Assembly: GCF_000234665.1 (NCBI RefSeq)
Contig: NC_018324.1
Span: 119,501-183,500 of the forward strand
Length of the DNA stretch: 64,000 nt
Source: Leishmania mexicana MHOM/GT/2001/U1103
Lineage: Eukaryota; Euglenozoa; Kinetoplastea; Trypanosomatida; Trypanosomatidae
Direction of reading: 5' to 3'
This document shows positions 1-11,655 of this stretch, piece by piece. The position numbers and the translations under genes were made by a program. How positions within the stretch are numbered: the stretch's first letter is position 1; each line of letters opens with the position of its first letter. The notes below the pieces were generated by a model. It had not been told where the DNA came from. It did not search any database and saw only the letters and a list, made by a program, of their open reading frames with translations.

Positions 1-380
1 TGGAGGTGTTCGCTGCGCAGGACAAGACAGCTGTGGACAATACGGGCGAGTGACGCGACGTCCATGGTCTGTTCGCCCTCAGCGGTCATAGCGGCCTCCA
101 ACACGGCCGAGTAGGGCTGACCTTTGGTCGCGTCGATACGTAGCTGTGAGGCAACGTAGCATACTTTGCTCGCCACGGCGGGCGTGTAGGCGGTCTTCAG
201 GTCATCTAGCACCTCCACCTCGTAGAGCTGCCGCCCGTACCGTAGCAGTTCCACCCGTCGGTCTTGTGCCGTCTGCAGCTGCTGCTGTACCTGCTCTATA
301 GAAGAAACAAACGAGTTCGTGGTGATAGCGCGGGCTACCGCAAGCGCGGCAATGGGCCAGCAGGCGAGACGACGACGCAT
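1..380 (-). CDS. Partial hypothetical protein, N-terminal part, probably mitochondrial
   Basis: An open frame runs from an ATG at 380 off the left edge, 126 codons without a stop; an in-frame stop lies upstream near 480 with no other ATG between. The N-terminus begins M-R-R-R-L followed by an Ala/Leu/Val-rich stretch (residues 4-18), like a mitochondrial presequence or short signal anchor. Residues about 25-50 are Gln/Glu/Arg-rich and probably helical, followed by an alpha-helical-looking region with regularly spaced Ala and Leu. No known family was recognised, and the C-terminal part is outside the window. Orientation agrees with all other genes of the left cluster. That it is a gene is fairly safe; its function is unknown. 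Confidence 0.6.
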   Translation of the reverse strand, partial: MRRRLACWPIAALAVARAITTNSFVSSIEQVQQQLQTAQDRRVELLRYGRQLYEVEVLDDLKTAYTPAVASKVCYVASQLRIDATKGQPYSAVLEAAMTAEGEQTMDVASLARIVHSCLVLRSEHL

Positions 381-2589
381 CCCCACAAAGCGGTGCGGGG
401 TCTCTGGGTGGCGCTGCCGCAGTGTCCTGGTGAACGGGCACCAGCCTCGAATGCAGCACAACAAGATCCAAGCACGTCAGCGCGCAGATTTTGTCACGGG
501 TAGAGGCAAAAGGCCAGCGAAGGAGAGGAGAGGGAGGAACAAAGAAAAGTTCTGCCCTGCCGGGAGGAAGTCGTCTGCGTCTTGCGGTGCAGCTCTGGAG
601 ACTGAGACACGTAGCGCTGCGGAGGGAAAACGATGCGAGGATGCTGTGCTAGCCCGTCTCTCTGTCTTTCGTGCGTGTTGACGACGGTGAGGGAAGGCGA
701 TAGTTGTGTATGCGTACGAGGCCGCTTGGATAGGGGTCCACAATGATGCACCCTTCAATGACCGCTGTCGCGTGGGAGGAGGCGCAGAAGCATGTGCGAA
801 AGGAGCGAAAGAAAAGGAGAGGTAGTGCGGCAAGTGTGTGGAGGTGAAGCGCAGCGCATGTCGCGAAAAGTAACCAAGAAGGATCCCCAAAGAACTGCCT
901 TACGTACTATGTGTGTATGCGTGGGGAAGGGAGGGGATGGGAGGGGGGGTACAGGGCATGAGTAAGATAAGATCGAAAAACAACAGAGGGAAATATGGAG
1001 TGATAGAGGACCAACGTGGGAATGGAGATGTACACGAGTGAGCGAGAGAGGAAGGGCCTTGCCCCACGCATGCTCCCTTCCTCACGACAGGATCGGCAAA
1101 CCCACACACACTGTCCTACCACTCAAGTCGACACACGCACGTCCCCACCCACTCACACACATACCACACCCCTGCCTCACAAAAAATGATGTGCGCGCGG
1201 TGCTATAAATGATAGCAGCGCAACGTGTACCGCCTCACCGCCGCTGCTGTTGCTTCACGCGTAGACGACACGTCAACTGTCACAACGAAGGATGCTTGTC
1301 TCTCGTCTTATATTTTGTTTCGCTCGGTGTTGCTCCTGAATGCTTGCTGGAGGAATCTAGTACATTACACACATGGACGCACACATGCAAACAGGCACGT
1401 GTGACGCTGCGAGTGCCGCGGAGGAGATGTACCTATCAAACGGCAGCCGAAGAAAAGGGTGAGAGGGCCGTGTGTAGCTCGCAGTAGTGGTGGCAATGCC
1501 AATGAGCAATGCTGAGAAGAGGGAGGAAACAAAAACACGCAGCTGCGGCGGATAAATGGTGGGGGAAGCTCCTCTAGTAATGATATGCGTGTGCGTGAAG
1601 AACAAACAAAGACGAAAATGAAGCATGACAGTACTGAGCCAAACACCAGAAAGGGTAGAGACGGAGGGAACAGGGAGGAAGAAGAAAAGGGGGCAGGGGC
1701 AATGCCCGTCAGTCATCCACCAGCGAGCACTTGCGAGGAGGATCGGCCTTCGTGAAGTGAGCGTATGGCAACACAGAGGTTACCAGAGGGGCCAAGTAGG
1801 GAGCCGTGGCGTATACACGTGACACACTCCAACGGGTCTTCACCTTGCTTGTAACCAACGAAAGGAAGATAAAATCGTCACTGTGATCAGCCCTCCGCCT
1901 TCCACCACCCCAGACTGCGTCCCCTAGCGGCTACCCAGGTCAGAGTCCTGCACGATTTGATCTAAAGAAAGTAACGAGAAGGGAGGCAAAAAAAGAATTG
2001 AAGAAGAGCGGAAAGAAAAAGCGCAAACACTGGTGAGCTCCCCTTGAAAGCCCCCGCATCCCTTCCTTCGGTGCCTTCGCGAGCGTGGCACTCCCTTCGC
2101 GCCTCCCCTGTGCACGACTGCAGAGTCAACGTGCTCAAGAACACGAGACGGAGCCGCAGCGCTCTGCCGTCATGGTGCACAGAGGAAAGAAAAGGAGATC
2201 GTATAGAAAAAGGGAAACGAAGAGAGAACGAACGGGGGGTCGGCATCCACCATGAACGACGCAGCCCATGCTTCATCTCCACCGCCAAAGGAGCGCACAA
2301 ACACAAATGGTCCCGCACATCGTCAGACATCCAAACAGACTCATCCTTGTAGTGGTACACGGCATCGTCATGGTGGCCATCACCCCAATGACGGATGCAC
2401 GCAAAGCAAGCAAACAGGGGAAAAGGAAAAGTAAAAAAAACGGCAACACGCGAAAGGGAAAAGTATCTCGCCGGTGATTTCGTCCATTGGCATCAAATGG
2501 TGGCAAAAAGGATACAGGAAAAACCCGCGCAGGATGATGGAACAGCGCCTCACTGAGATGCATCACGCCCCTTCCCCGCGACCCAAGAT
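381..2589. other. Intergenic, no gene seen
   Basis: This should hold the 5' leader of the partial gene and the 3' UTR of the next minus-strand gene. The plus strand is purine-rich (GAAAAGGAGAGG-type runs), which are polypyrimidine tracts for minus-strand trans-splicing, mostly near 500-560 and 770-830. Short ORFs on both strands are low-complexity and overlap each other. Confidence 0.6.
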
Positions 2590-4173
2590 TCACAACAGCC
2601 CCAAATTCTTCATGTACATGCGAGACTCATAGCTGCCATAGCCATCGCTGAGCGAGTCGTCGTTCGACGCGGAGGGCAAACGCGTCCCCCCATCATGCGG
2701 GCGAGCAGCTCGACCAGCCCCACCTGCGGGATCGGGGGCCGCGCGCGGGTCTCCATGGCTAACGCCTGTGCCGCTGTGGGTGGCCCTCACCTCCCGCGAC
2801 CCCTCCACAGCTGTAGTCCCGGTGGCGGCGCGCCCTCGTGCGTCGCCGTGGTTGCTACTCGACGCCATACTGCTGCTCTGCGCAGGTGGCAACGTTCCCT
2901 CCCGGCCAGACGCTGCGAGTGATGCGTCCACGGTGCCACTGGAGGCAGGAGGTGCGCGACTGGCCGTGGCGGTGGATACTGGGACCGCGGCTGCAGCTCG
3001 ACTATGGGATTGACGTGTCGTCGGCTCCGGCGGCATCCGACGGTACGGCGGAACGACGGCGTCGGCTGGCATGTACAGAGGAGACGATCCGTACGGGACC
3101 GCTGCCGCGGTAGGTGGGCTAACGACGGGCGGCTGGCGACTCTGCTGCTGCTGCTGCGATGGCGGCGGCTGTTGTGTGTCGAGTGAGGTTAGGCCGCTCG
3201 ATAATGATGTTTGCGCCGTGCCGCTTGGTACAGATGCGTCCAGCCGTGAGAGTTGCTTAGGGTCACCCCAGTTCGGCCGCGAGGTCGACGTGGGCAGCTT
3301 GCTCATGGTGGCGGACGAGCTCAAAAGAGGGTTCGCACGACGGCCCAGCGCGCTCGTGTGCGAGGAGGTGCGGCTGTGAACCCCCGCACCACTAGCAGAT
3401 TGCAGAGAAGTGTTGTGCGGGTCCCAGGGCTGCGCCATGGCGGACTCGAAGGAGCGGGTCGTGCTCGGTACAGCACTGCCACCGCCCGCCCCGCCAGTCT
3501 GGTGCCTCGTCTGCTCAGATGGCGGGGTACAGGCACGGGAACTCTCCAAAACGCTCGACAAGGGCGGCGCACTCGAGGTAGCATGCTGGTGAAGGCCTTG
3601 TCCGCTGTAGACGCTCGCCGGTGCAGAGCCTGCCTGCGGCCGAGGTGCGTCTCTCGCGCTAAGCGCCGGGGATGACGAGTAGAGCTGCGCGCCTTGAAGT
3701 TGGCCTGCCACGGTGCCGTAGCCCTCCGCCGCGGAGGTGCTACGGGATGGTGGCGGTGCCGCGCTCGCGGTAAGGTTAGAGGTTGCCCCGAAAGCCGTGA
3801 CCGGGCGCGTGTGGCGGGAGAGCCGCTCGAGGGATGCGATGCGATAGTTCACCTGCTGCATCCACTCCGTCATGGTGTTCAGCTGAACCTGGATGGCTTG
3901 CTGCTGGTGGTAGAGCAGCCGAAGCAGCATCCGATCCTCCTTGGTGAAAGCCTCATTCTCTGAAGGAGAGCTTTCTGCCGAAGCAACTCGCGTACCTCCG
4001 CCGCCGCCGGCAATATCGCCCTCTCCGATGCCTGCGCTAAATGTCGACCTACCAGTATACGAAGAGAACATTCCGGGTACGCTGCTAGTGGGCACGGAGT
4101 CCATGTACGGATGTGTCAGTCCACTTCTCGGGTACGCAGGCTCCACGCCGCTGCCCGCACCTCCGGGAATCAT
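2590..4173 (-). CDS. Hypothetical low-complexity protein with short coiled coil
   Basis: A 527-codon frame from the ATG at 4173 (a TTG just before it is not needed). Composition is dominated by Ser, Ala, Pro, Gln, Thr and Gly, with a polyglutamine run (a CTG-repeat tract at 3143-3160 on the plus strand), so most of the chain is probably disordered. One segment at about residues 76-118 has the heptad-like spacing of a coiled coil and is rich in Leu, Gln and Met; it is the best candidate for an ordered oligomerisation or binding site. The C-terminus ends in a distinct Tyr/Ser/Asp-rich tail followed by M-K-N-L-G-L-L, which looks less random than the middle and may be a conserved motif. No family was recognised. 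The frame is long and consistent with cluster direction, so it is very likely coding. Confidence 0.75.
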   Translation of the reverse strand: MIPGGAGSGVEPAYPRSGLTHPYMDSVPTSSVPGMFSSYTGRSTFSAGIGEGDIAGGGGGTRVASAESSPSENEAFTKEDRMLLRLLYHQQQAIQVQLNTMTEWMQQVNYRIASLERLSRHTRPVTAFGATSNLTASAAPPPSRSTSAAEGYGTVAGQLQGAQLYSSSPALSARDAPRPQAGSAPASVYSGQGLHQHATSSAPPLSSVLESSRACTPPSEQTRHQTGGAGGGSAVPSTTRSFESAMAQPWDPHNTSLQSASGAGVHSRTSSHTSALGRRANPLLSSSATMSKLPTSTSRPNWGDPKQLSRLDASVPSGTAQTSLSSGLTSLDTQQPPPSQQQQQSRQPPVVSPPTAAAVPYGSSPLYMPADAVVPPYRRMPPEPTTRQSHSRAAAAVPVSTATASRAPPASSGTVDASLAASGREGTLPPAQSSSMASSSNHGDARGRAATGTTAVEGSREVRATHSGTGVSHGDPRAAPDPAGGAGRAARPHDGGTRLPSASNDDSLSDGYGSYESRMYMKNLGLL

Positions 4174-5950
4174 CAATCGTCCTTGCGCTTTCGATAGCGC
4201 GGCCGCACTTTCGATGTCGTCGTCACCCGATCAAAGTGAAAGCACACGGGAGAAAAGAAAGCACGTGTGCTCGTTCGGGGGTAGGAGGCAGCAGAGATGC
4301 CGGAAACGACACGACGGGCGGATTCCGTTGCGGGGCGGGCACAGGAACTAGGTGGAGAGAGGAAGCCAGATACAGAGAAGCCGTCGCGCTGGCGCACCAA
4401 CGCACACGCACACACACACACACTCACACGAGAGAGAGAAAACACTACCAAACGCCTCGATGTGCAAAAGGGTCTGCTGCTGCTCGCGTATGTCTATATA
4501 TATATGTGTGTGTGTGTGGGTGTACGTCCTGTGTGAGTCCGTAATATAGGCATACACACATACACACAGCAGAAAGCATAGAGAAGGAGAGAGGGAGGGA
4601 GGGGTGTGATGGAGAGAAGGGAGGAGGTAGGGGTGAGGGGATGGCACAAGGGAAAGTTCTAAAGATACAAGAGTTTACCGTACATGTACACGGAGGTGGC
4701 CCGAAAACAGAAACAAGATGAGGCGGAGAACAGAGAGCAGTAAGGGAATGAGCCTGCGTGATGCGCAGTCCAACAAAAGGGAGAGGGGTTGGGTGGGAAC
4801 GTTGTGTTGTCTCCCTTCTCGTGCTACCGCCTGTTTCTGTGCGTGAATGTAGGCGTGATGTATATGCGCGTGTGTGCGTGTGTGCGAAAGCTGGCAGATG
4901 ACGTCTTTGAGAGAGACGCACACAGGCAAAACGCGACCCCGCTGCGAAGTTGCCGCTTTGCTGGCATCAGTACCGTAGAGCGTGGGACACATGCAGGGCA
5001 TTTTGTGCACGGACGGATTTCAAACCGTTCCAACCCCCGATGATACACACGCATGCATACACAGAGTACCACGCACGCGAATGTGTTGCAGAGTCCAGAG
5101 CGGATGAGGACAGAGGAGGAAGGGAAGAAAGTGGTCAAAAGGACGGCATGGCTAGAGCCCGGTGGTGAAACGGGGGGCTCATAAAAAGAAAAGCGGTTGC
5201 AGCAACGCTTCACACGGTGCCCACTGGTGTTGCCACGCATCGATTGCCTCTCTTGTCCGATAACGTTTGGCGTGCAAAGAAGCGTTCCTTCAAATGGCGC
5301 CTTGAGGTGCACGCGAAGCACAGCGCACCTGATGTGACGGTCTGCCGTGCCACTATATGCACCGTCATGTTCCGTGAATAGCGTACTTTCCACTCGCTAC
5401 CAGAGAGCAACTCACATCAAGAGACGGTAGTAGGTTTGAACAAACACCAGCAACGCAGGGGAAGGGAATGCACAGAACAGAGAGGCATGCTCACGTACGT
5501 AGAGACCAGGTGCCGCAGAGATGATCTCAGCGCAACACCTCACATACCCCCCTATGCGTGTGAGGAGGTGAGGAGAGGGTTGGGAGGGCCAAAGGTGAAA
5601 ACGAGGAACGAGTGCACGCTGCAGAACGCAAAGTGACAACGGCAGATCAACCAGCGCCACCGTCTTTTCATTGCTCAGGTGCGCCGATACACACTGGTGC
5701 ACCTGAACGATCGGGATACACAGCGATACACCACGGCCACACACACACTTGGGACATCAGCCGTAACTACATATCTCGTCAAAGCAACGAGAATGCAAGC
5801 CATAGCTACAGATGCCTTACCTCCTTCACCGTCTACACAGCACAAAAACGTTCAAGTCTCAATGGACCCCATCGACCTAAGGGCCCGTCGTGCCCCCCCC
5901 ACACACACCTACTGGCCCCCACCTCCTCCCAGGCGAATCCTCGATTTCCT
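4174..5950. other. Intergenic with CA and TA/TG microsatellites, no gene seen
   Basis: A CA repeat lies at 4402-4428 and a TA tract running into TG repeats at 4495-4519. Plus-strand purine runs at 4566-4660 and 5100-5130 fit minus-strand polypyrimidine tracts. Overlapping ORFs up to 189 codons are Cys/Arg/Thr/His-rich and look random. Confidence 0.6.
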
Positions 5951-7804
5951 CTAGGAGGGCAGTGAGTGTATAAAATCCTTGCTGTTCAGCATCGATGTCG
6001 TGATGAGGGAGACGTGCGCCTCAATCTTGGCGGTGTACGGCTCCGTCGATGGCCCCGTGACGCCGTCGGTGCCCAGCTTACGCGACACCTGCTTGCTGAA
6101 GTTCAGCAGCGTCTCCTGGTTGTTGTCCACGTTGCCTTCGTTGATCTGTGCCAGTAGCATCGCCTCCGAAAAAGTGTAGCCGCCAATGTACACAACGATA
6201 ATGTCTTTGGCGCGCACAAACGGCGCCTGGCCAGCGGGAATAGGGCACCCCGGCACCACCTGCACCGGATACTTCTCCACCGATAGTGTACCGTTGTAGA
6301 CACGGTTAATGATCTTCCTGACGAGTGGTACGTGCTGCGTGAGCACATTCTGCACGTCCTTGCCAAACTGACCAACAGCCTTCGCAACCGTCTTGAGCAT
6401 GTGCCCCGTTGAAGATCGGAATATCTCATGGCACCGCTGGTCCTGTCCAGCATACTCGATAAGGCGGTCGATCAGCTGGACCTTCTCCTGCGGGCATTGA
6501 CGATGCATGAGCTCCTGCTTCAGCTGCATGATGATATTCCCGGTCACCCTCTCGTAGTGCAGATGGTACAGCATCACAATGCGCAGCGCATCGTCGACGT
6601 CCGTCTTGGGATCCTGTACCACCTCCAGCACGAGGCGGCTGTGCTCCGTGACGTTGTTGTTGGAGATGATGTCTTGCTCGAGTACCGAGAGCCTCGTAAG
6701 GTTGCGGCCGTTGATCTCGGCGACCAGCTCACTCGTGATAGCGCAATGTCGGGTCACCTGCACCGACTGCTTGCGCGCCTCAGGGAAGCGGTTCATGAAA
6801 TTTTTGATTTCATCCAAGGAAACGGTGTTGCGGTCAAACTTGTTCATCTCCTTGTACGCCTTCACCATTTCACTCACCGCCACGCAGACCTGGCCCCAAT
6901 CGTCGTAGCGATGCTGTCCAAAAAAGCCGTCCGTCTGCGGCGTGACGACGTGCACGCGATCCTCCGGCTTCGCATCTGGGTCGTCAATGACGACTTCGTT
7001 GCCGCGCTGGAAGCCGATCAGCTCATGAATCATTGCCTCGTAGGTCCAGGGCATCAACAGTGGGGTGATGGGGTCATCCTTGCGGTCCAAGATCACCAGC
7101 ACACTCTCGGTGGCCTTGAGGTCAGGGAATGTGGCGTGAACATTCTTCATGCGAGCAGCCACCTCAACCGCGAGCTTCTCGGAAACCTTGCTGCCCTCGC
7201 GGTACCGAATGACGGCCCGGCGATTCGTCGACAGCAGCATGCTGATGATGCCCTCCGACATGCGCTCGAGCGACTTGGGGTCCCACTGACTGTACGTGAT
7301 GGGGTTCATGAACGGGCTTGGGCCTTTGGACAGCAGCGAGGGCTTCAGCTGCATCAGACACACCCACTCCGTCACGGGAATGGAGTCGATGTACAGCTCC
7401 CCAACGTGCGACACTAGATTAAGCACATCTGCGTTCGCCAAAGACTGCACCAGCGTGGAGTCTAGCATGTAGGTAAAGTAGATGTCATAGGAAGCGAAGT
7501 TGCCCTCCGCCAGCTCCTGATACACAGCTGCCAGCGATGCTGCCGAGGGGCGGCACACAATCACACAGGAGAAGTGTTTCATGGGATAGCGCTCCTGGTT
7601 CGCCAGCATATCAACCAGCACTACGTTATGCTGCAGCAGCTGGTGCTGAGAATAGGCAACAGAGAAGATTTCACGAGTCGCATCATCGCACAGGAGCACC
7701 TTGAGACCCGCCGTGGCGCTAAAAGCTGTGTTCAAGTAGTTCCACGCCTGCTCCAGGCAGTTGCGGCGCCCGCGGTTTACCTTCGAGGAGGATACGGAAG
7801 TCAT
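5951..7804 (-). CDS. VPS45: Sec1/Munc18-family protein, VPS45-like
   Basis: A 617-residue protein from the ATG at 7804; the frame extends upstream only through a GTG. It reads as a full-length SM protein. SM proteins bind syntaxin-type SNAREs and control assembly of the fusion complex; VPS45 acts with a Tlg2/syntaxin-16-type SNARE in trans-Golgi to endosome traffic. The diagnostic central block is present at about residues 235-260: hydrophobic strand, then L-D-R-K-D-D-P-I-T-P-L-L and W-T-Y-x-A-M-I-H-E-L. The N-terminal Rossmann-like domain carries L-L-C-D-D-A-T, and the C-terminal domain has V-V-Y-I-G-G-Y-T-F-S-E-A, matching the VPS45 (I)VGG-x-T-x-x-E signature better than Sly1, Vps33 or Sec1. 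The Gly-rich binding-loop region and length are normal. Confident for SM family, somewhat less for the VPS45 subgroup. Confidence 0.88.
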   Translation of the reverse strand: MTSVSSSKVNRGRRNCLEQAWNYLNTAFSATAGLKVLLCDDATREIFSVAYSQHQLLQHNVVLVDMLANQERYPMKHFSCVIVCRPSAASLAAVYQELAEGNFASYDIYFTYMLDSTLVQSLANADVLNLVSHVGELYIDSIPVTEWVCLMQLKPSLLSKGPSPFMNPITYSQWDPKSLERMSEGIISMLLSTNRRAVIRYREGSKVSEKLAVEVAARMKNVHATFPDLKATESVLVILDRKDDPITPLLMPWTYEAMIHELIGFQRGNEVVIDDPDAKPEDRVHVVTPQTDGFFGQHRYDDWGQVCVAVSEMVKAYKEMNKFDRNTVSLDEIKNFMNRFPEARKQSVQVTRHCAITSELVAEINGRNLTRLSVLEQDIISNNNVTEHSRLVLEVVQDPKTDVDDALRIVMLYHLHYERVTGNIIMQLKQELMHRQCPQEKVQLIDRLIEYAGQDQRCHEIFRSSTGHMLKTVAKAVGQFGKDVQNVLTQHVPLVRKIINRVYNGTLSVEKYPVQVVPGCPIPAGQAPFVRAKDIIVVYIGGYTFSEAMLLAQINEGNVDNNQETLLNFSKQVSRKLGTDGVTGPSTEPYTAKIEAHVSLITTSMLNSKDFIHSLPS

Positions 7805-8639
7805 TTTGTTGCCGTGTCGCACGAGGAGCGGAGAAATGAAGAACGCTTACAGCGCCCCCGCACGGCCGGTGAGCACCGCGCACAAAGGGGTGAAAATGCA
7901 AAAGAGAAGGGGTGGGGAGAAACAGCTGATGTGAAGCCAAGTGTCCCAGCCTCACCACAACCGACACGGCAGCGTAGCTCAAGAGGAACAACGAAAAAAA
8001 ACGGGGGAAAAGGATGGGCAGGCAAATCGAAGACGGGAAATGGCATAGATGACGGCGTGCTGCAGTTCTATCGCAGCCAAGGCCAAAACGTTGAGCAACG
8101 GTCCGATCTCCAGATGAAAGCTACTCGCCAAAGCGCGAACCCTCTCTATCCCTACCTTTTCGGGCAGGCTGCATGTGCACCACGGCTGAAAGGTGCCGGT
8201 CCAGGGTAAGGGGTGGAGAGGTGATAAAGTGGTGGTGTGCAGTGGCAGCGGTGTGTGCTCACGGAGAGAAAACACATATCACGGAGAAGGGAGGGGGACG
8301 GGTAGGCTTGACCGCTGCTGCTGCAGACGCTCGTGACAGAGAAAGAAGGCATGCTCTCTCATGAGCTGCGCATCACGAAATGTCAAACATCGCGTACGGC
8401 GCGTCAAGTGCCGAGCGGCAACCACAGCGCACAGCTCGGTTGACGAGCGTGTGGCATGCTTCCGTGTCGGCTTACCATATTCGTGCCGCTCTGTTACGGT
8501 GATGTCGACACGAATACACGCACACGTGTGTCGAAGGGATGTAGAAAAGAATGATATGGTATTGTACAAGCACTCTGACACACGAGCACACACACACACA
8601 CGCACACAGTGGGAGGAAAGGGATGACTATAGCGCCGCT
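7805..8639. other. Intergenic between DUS2-like and VPS45 genes
   Basis: The stretch from 7805 to about 7930 is probably the VPS45 leader; plus-strand purine-rich sequence near 7895-7920 is a candidate minus-strand polypyrimidine tract. A CA repeat lies at 8585-8606. No gene was seen. Confidence 0.6.
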
Positions 8640-9962
8640 TTAACTGGATGCTTTCGTTGTCGTCTCAACACGGGCACGCTTGTGCGCTTGCTCGCCATCC
8701 TCCTCACTCGCCGCCGCGGTCGCCGCTGCGCGCTTTGGCGTAGACGCCGGCTTCTTCGCGAGCAGCTCCATCGTGTGCGCACACGAGTCTGCCAGCGCCG
8801 TCTCTTCTACAGTCAAGCGGAAGAACTCGTAGCAGTCGGTGTAGCTGCGCAGCTCATGCTGCACCTCCTCCATGAACGGCTTTAGGGCCTTCACCACCGG
8901 AAACGCGCGCGTGAGGTGGTACTTAAAGTTGTTGAAGAGGGTGCGGTAGCGCACCGAGTAGAAAAAGAGCTCTTTCATTATGGCCATCGCGTACTCCTCA
9001 GCGTCCTCCCTCGACTGCGCCTCGCCGTCGTGAGCAACGGAGGAGTCCGGAAGCTCGCTGCATATACGGTGAAAGCAACGCGCGTCCTCCAGGGCGGCGC
9101 GAGCAATCATGGCTGCGTCGAAGCCGTACAGCGCGCACTTTGCCTCCCCGTCTTGACGCGACAAGACGGAGCCGTTCAGAACCAAGCAGATGCCTTCGAA
9201 GGCGGCGTTGGCCCTGCAGATGCGTACCACCTCTGCCGCACGGTCGTACAGCGGAGCCTGCTCAGACCGTTGTTCCGGCGTGCGGGCGTGAATGGTGATG
9301 GCGTGCAGGGCAGGGTTCGCCGGCGTGTGCTGCGCCGCCGTCAGCATCGCTCGCAGCATCCCCACAGTGGCTTCAGCAGTGTCCTTAAGACGTGTCTTGA
9401 GGCTCACGGCGATGCGCTTACCACCCCGTGCATCTACATTCGAGTCGCTGTTCACCGCGTCATGCACGGCCCGCACAATTGCCCCGCCGACCTCCGGCCG
9501 CTTCATCAGTGCGGCGCCGAAGCCGTTGTGCACACTGAACTTTTTAGGGCATCCCATGTTGATGTCGATGCCGTCTATGTCATTGCTGCACACAAGCGCC
9601 GCAGCCGCACCACGGACTGGGTCTGCGACGCCAAGCTGCAGCACAATGCGAGGGGCAGCGATGCGCTCTGCCTTGCGTCCGCCGTCGGTGATGCCGGGAA
9701 GCACAGGCGTACTCAGCACAACAGTACGCTTGTAGGTGTTTTTGAAGGGGTCGTAGGACACGTATTCAGCCATCGGCGTGTCTACTGTGGGGTAGTGCAC
9801 CACCTCGCGCTGGCACATCGCAAGCTTGGCGGCCACCACCTCCTCAGTGAAGACGATATCGGCACCGTGCGCGCCGCATAGGGCGCGAAAGCCAGGGCTG
9901 CACACGCGCACCATCGGCGCCAATATCGTCTTTTGGTAGAGCATTGACTCCTCCACCTTCAT
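8640..9962 (-). CDS. DUS2: tRNA-dihydrouridine synthase, DUS2-like
   Basis: A 440-residue protein from the ATG at 9962; the frame is open further upstream to 10181, but that part is Thr/His/Leu-rich and looks untranslated. It is an FMN-dependent TIM-barrel enzyme reducing uridine to dihydrouridine in the tRNA D-loop. Signatures: L-A-P-M-V-R-V near residue 14 (FMN binding), D-I-N-M-G-C-P-K-K-F containing the catalytic Cys, then G-F-G-A-A-L-M, S-L-K-T-R-L, I-T-I-H-A-R-T, and L-N-G-S-V. The G-C-P-K and G-A-A-L-M spacing matches eukaryotic DUS2 (position 20 enzyme). The C-terminal helical domain is present, but the double-stranded RNA-binding domain of animal DUS2 is not; the tail is instead a Lys/Ala/Glu-rich low-complexity end. 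DUS2 versus another DUS class is an inference from the motif. Confidence 0.88.
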   Translation of the reverse strand: MKVEESMLYQKTILAPMVRVCSPGFRALCGAHGADIVFTEEVVAAKLAMCQREVVHYPTVDTPMAEYVSYDPFKNTYKRTVVLSTPVLPGITDGGRKAERIAAPRIVLQLGVADPVRGAAAALVCSNDIDGIDINMGCPKKFSVHNGFGAALMKRPEVGGAIVRAVHDAVNSDSNVDARGGKRIAVSLKTRLKDTAEATVGMLRAMLTAAQHTPANPALHAITIHARTPEQRSEQAPLYDRAAEVVRICRANAAFEGICLVLNGSVLSRQDGEAKCALYGFDAAMIARAALEDARCFHRICSELPDSSVAHDGEAQSREDAEEYAMAIMKELFFYSVRYRTLFNNFKYHLTRAFPVVKALKPFMEEVQHELRSYTDCYEFFRLTVEETALADSCAHTMELLAKKPASTPKRAAATAAASEEDGEQAHKRARVETTTKASS

Positions 9963-11655
9963 TGCTGAAGCGAGTGTGAGAGGGACGCGGTTAGTAGGAA
10001 TTCCGTTCGACAAATAGCCCACCCGGCCCTCCAGCAAACCTCTGCGCGTCAGGATGGATGCACATGTGATACGTATTTTATGCGTGGGTGTGTGTGTTAG
10101 TAAGAGAGGCAGATGCGCAGTACATCGGTGAAGGGACCAGTACAGGCAACAGGGTGGGGCCACAAGAGGCGCGCCGTGCAAAGGAAGAGAGGCAAATAAC
10201 GAAAAAAAAACGCACCAGCAAAGAGGGAGACAGAAAGGTTAGATTCGACATCAGCAGAAGGCGATGGGTGCAACAGTCTTTCAATTCGACCACCAGAAGC
10301 AAAGAAGCATGCTGCTGGGACCTCGACACCAAGAGAGGATGGCGAGCGGCACCGCAGATTGCACAAGCCTCCTGCCTAAAAAGGAAAAAAGTAAACACTC
10401 CGTTGACACAAACCCGTCGCAAGAACATTAGCCACGACGGATGTGTGTTGAGCTCTGCAGCGGAGGAGCTTGTGCAGACCACCCTGCCAAAGAAGCGCGT
10501 AATGCGCGTGTGTTTGTGTGCGTGGTCTGTTGTGCGCCTCTGGGTGTTTTTGCATACCTACAGTTTGAAAAGACGGACGAAAGAACAAAAAAAACAGCGA
10601 AGAGCACAGACAGACGTCGAGATAAGGCACTAACTTTCTATTTTCCTTATTCTTTTCTTTTTTGAGGTGGTGGACGAGAACGGGGGGAAGGGTGAGTGCG
10701 GCTGCTGCTGAGAACGGTGTGGACAGTCGGGTATCGCAGGCCCTTTCAAGAGGCCTAGGAGCGTAAACACCGCGACAGCGACAATCGCACGCACACACAC
10801 ACACACACGCAAGCACACACAGACAGACAGACAGGCAGGCAGAGAGAGACATGAATCATTGCTAACGGAGGAATAACGAGAAACATAAATCTGTGCGTCC
10901 CCCCTAAAAGGTGTACAAAAGAAAAAAGGAAAGACTACGGGAAAGAAAACAAAGATGCGGATTTGGTGCCAAAGAAACGGAGCGGTATGAGCGGGACATA
11001 ATAGAGAGGAAGGGAGGCTAGAACGTGCGTGCGTGCGTGTGGAAGGGAGCCGATTGGGGAAAGCAGACACAGAAATGGCGGAAGAGCTTTACAACGTCAG
11101 AGTTACATTTTACGCGTCGAACATCCCTTCGCGTTTTTCACTCCTCCCCCCTCCACCACCATCCCTCCCCCTTGACTCCTTCCGTTCCCACGGCCCTGTG
11201 TTTGTTTCCTTCTCCATTCGTTGCCCCTCCCGACGCGTTTGGCCACCTGCTATTACTTCAACGAGCAACAAGGAATCAGCTACGTGCTCCCCTCGTCTGC
11301 CTCCTTGTGTCGACGCACGTATCATCGCCTCCACGTCGGACCAACAAGCGAACAACGAAAACAGCAACGCCAGCAAGAAGCAAAACGGTATTCTTCTGTC
11401 CACCGTTTTCCCCCGAGACTGTGTAGAGCCGCCGCTACCTGTTGCTGCTGTCGTTTCTTGAAAGCGGCCCTACTGTCCACCAAGAGAGCGTGTAAAGGAA
11501 AAGGGCGAGAATGACGTGAACAAGGAGATAGAGACAGCACACCTGCCTATGTAAATCGCACCAACAGCGCCACATACGCATAAGCGCATACACCGACACA
11601 GACACACACACATGCAACATAAGGGACAAGACGGGAAGGGCAGAAGCTATGTGGC
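9963..11655. other. Intergenic, CA/CAGA/GAGA repeat, no gene seen
   Basis: A composite simple repeat lies at 10788-10850 (CA, then CAGA, CAGG, GAGA). Both purine-rich and pyrimidine-rich tracts are present (10925-10960 and 11130-11220). Overlapping ORFs are low-complexity and no product is recognisable. Confidence 0.55.

Noticed and set aside
6428..7417. 329-codon plus-strand ORF
   Set aside because: Antisense shadow of the VPS45 gene, which has clear family motifs.
8916..9881. 321-codon plus-strand ORF
   Set aside because: Antisense shadow of the DUS2-like gene.
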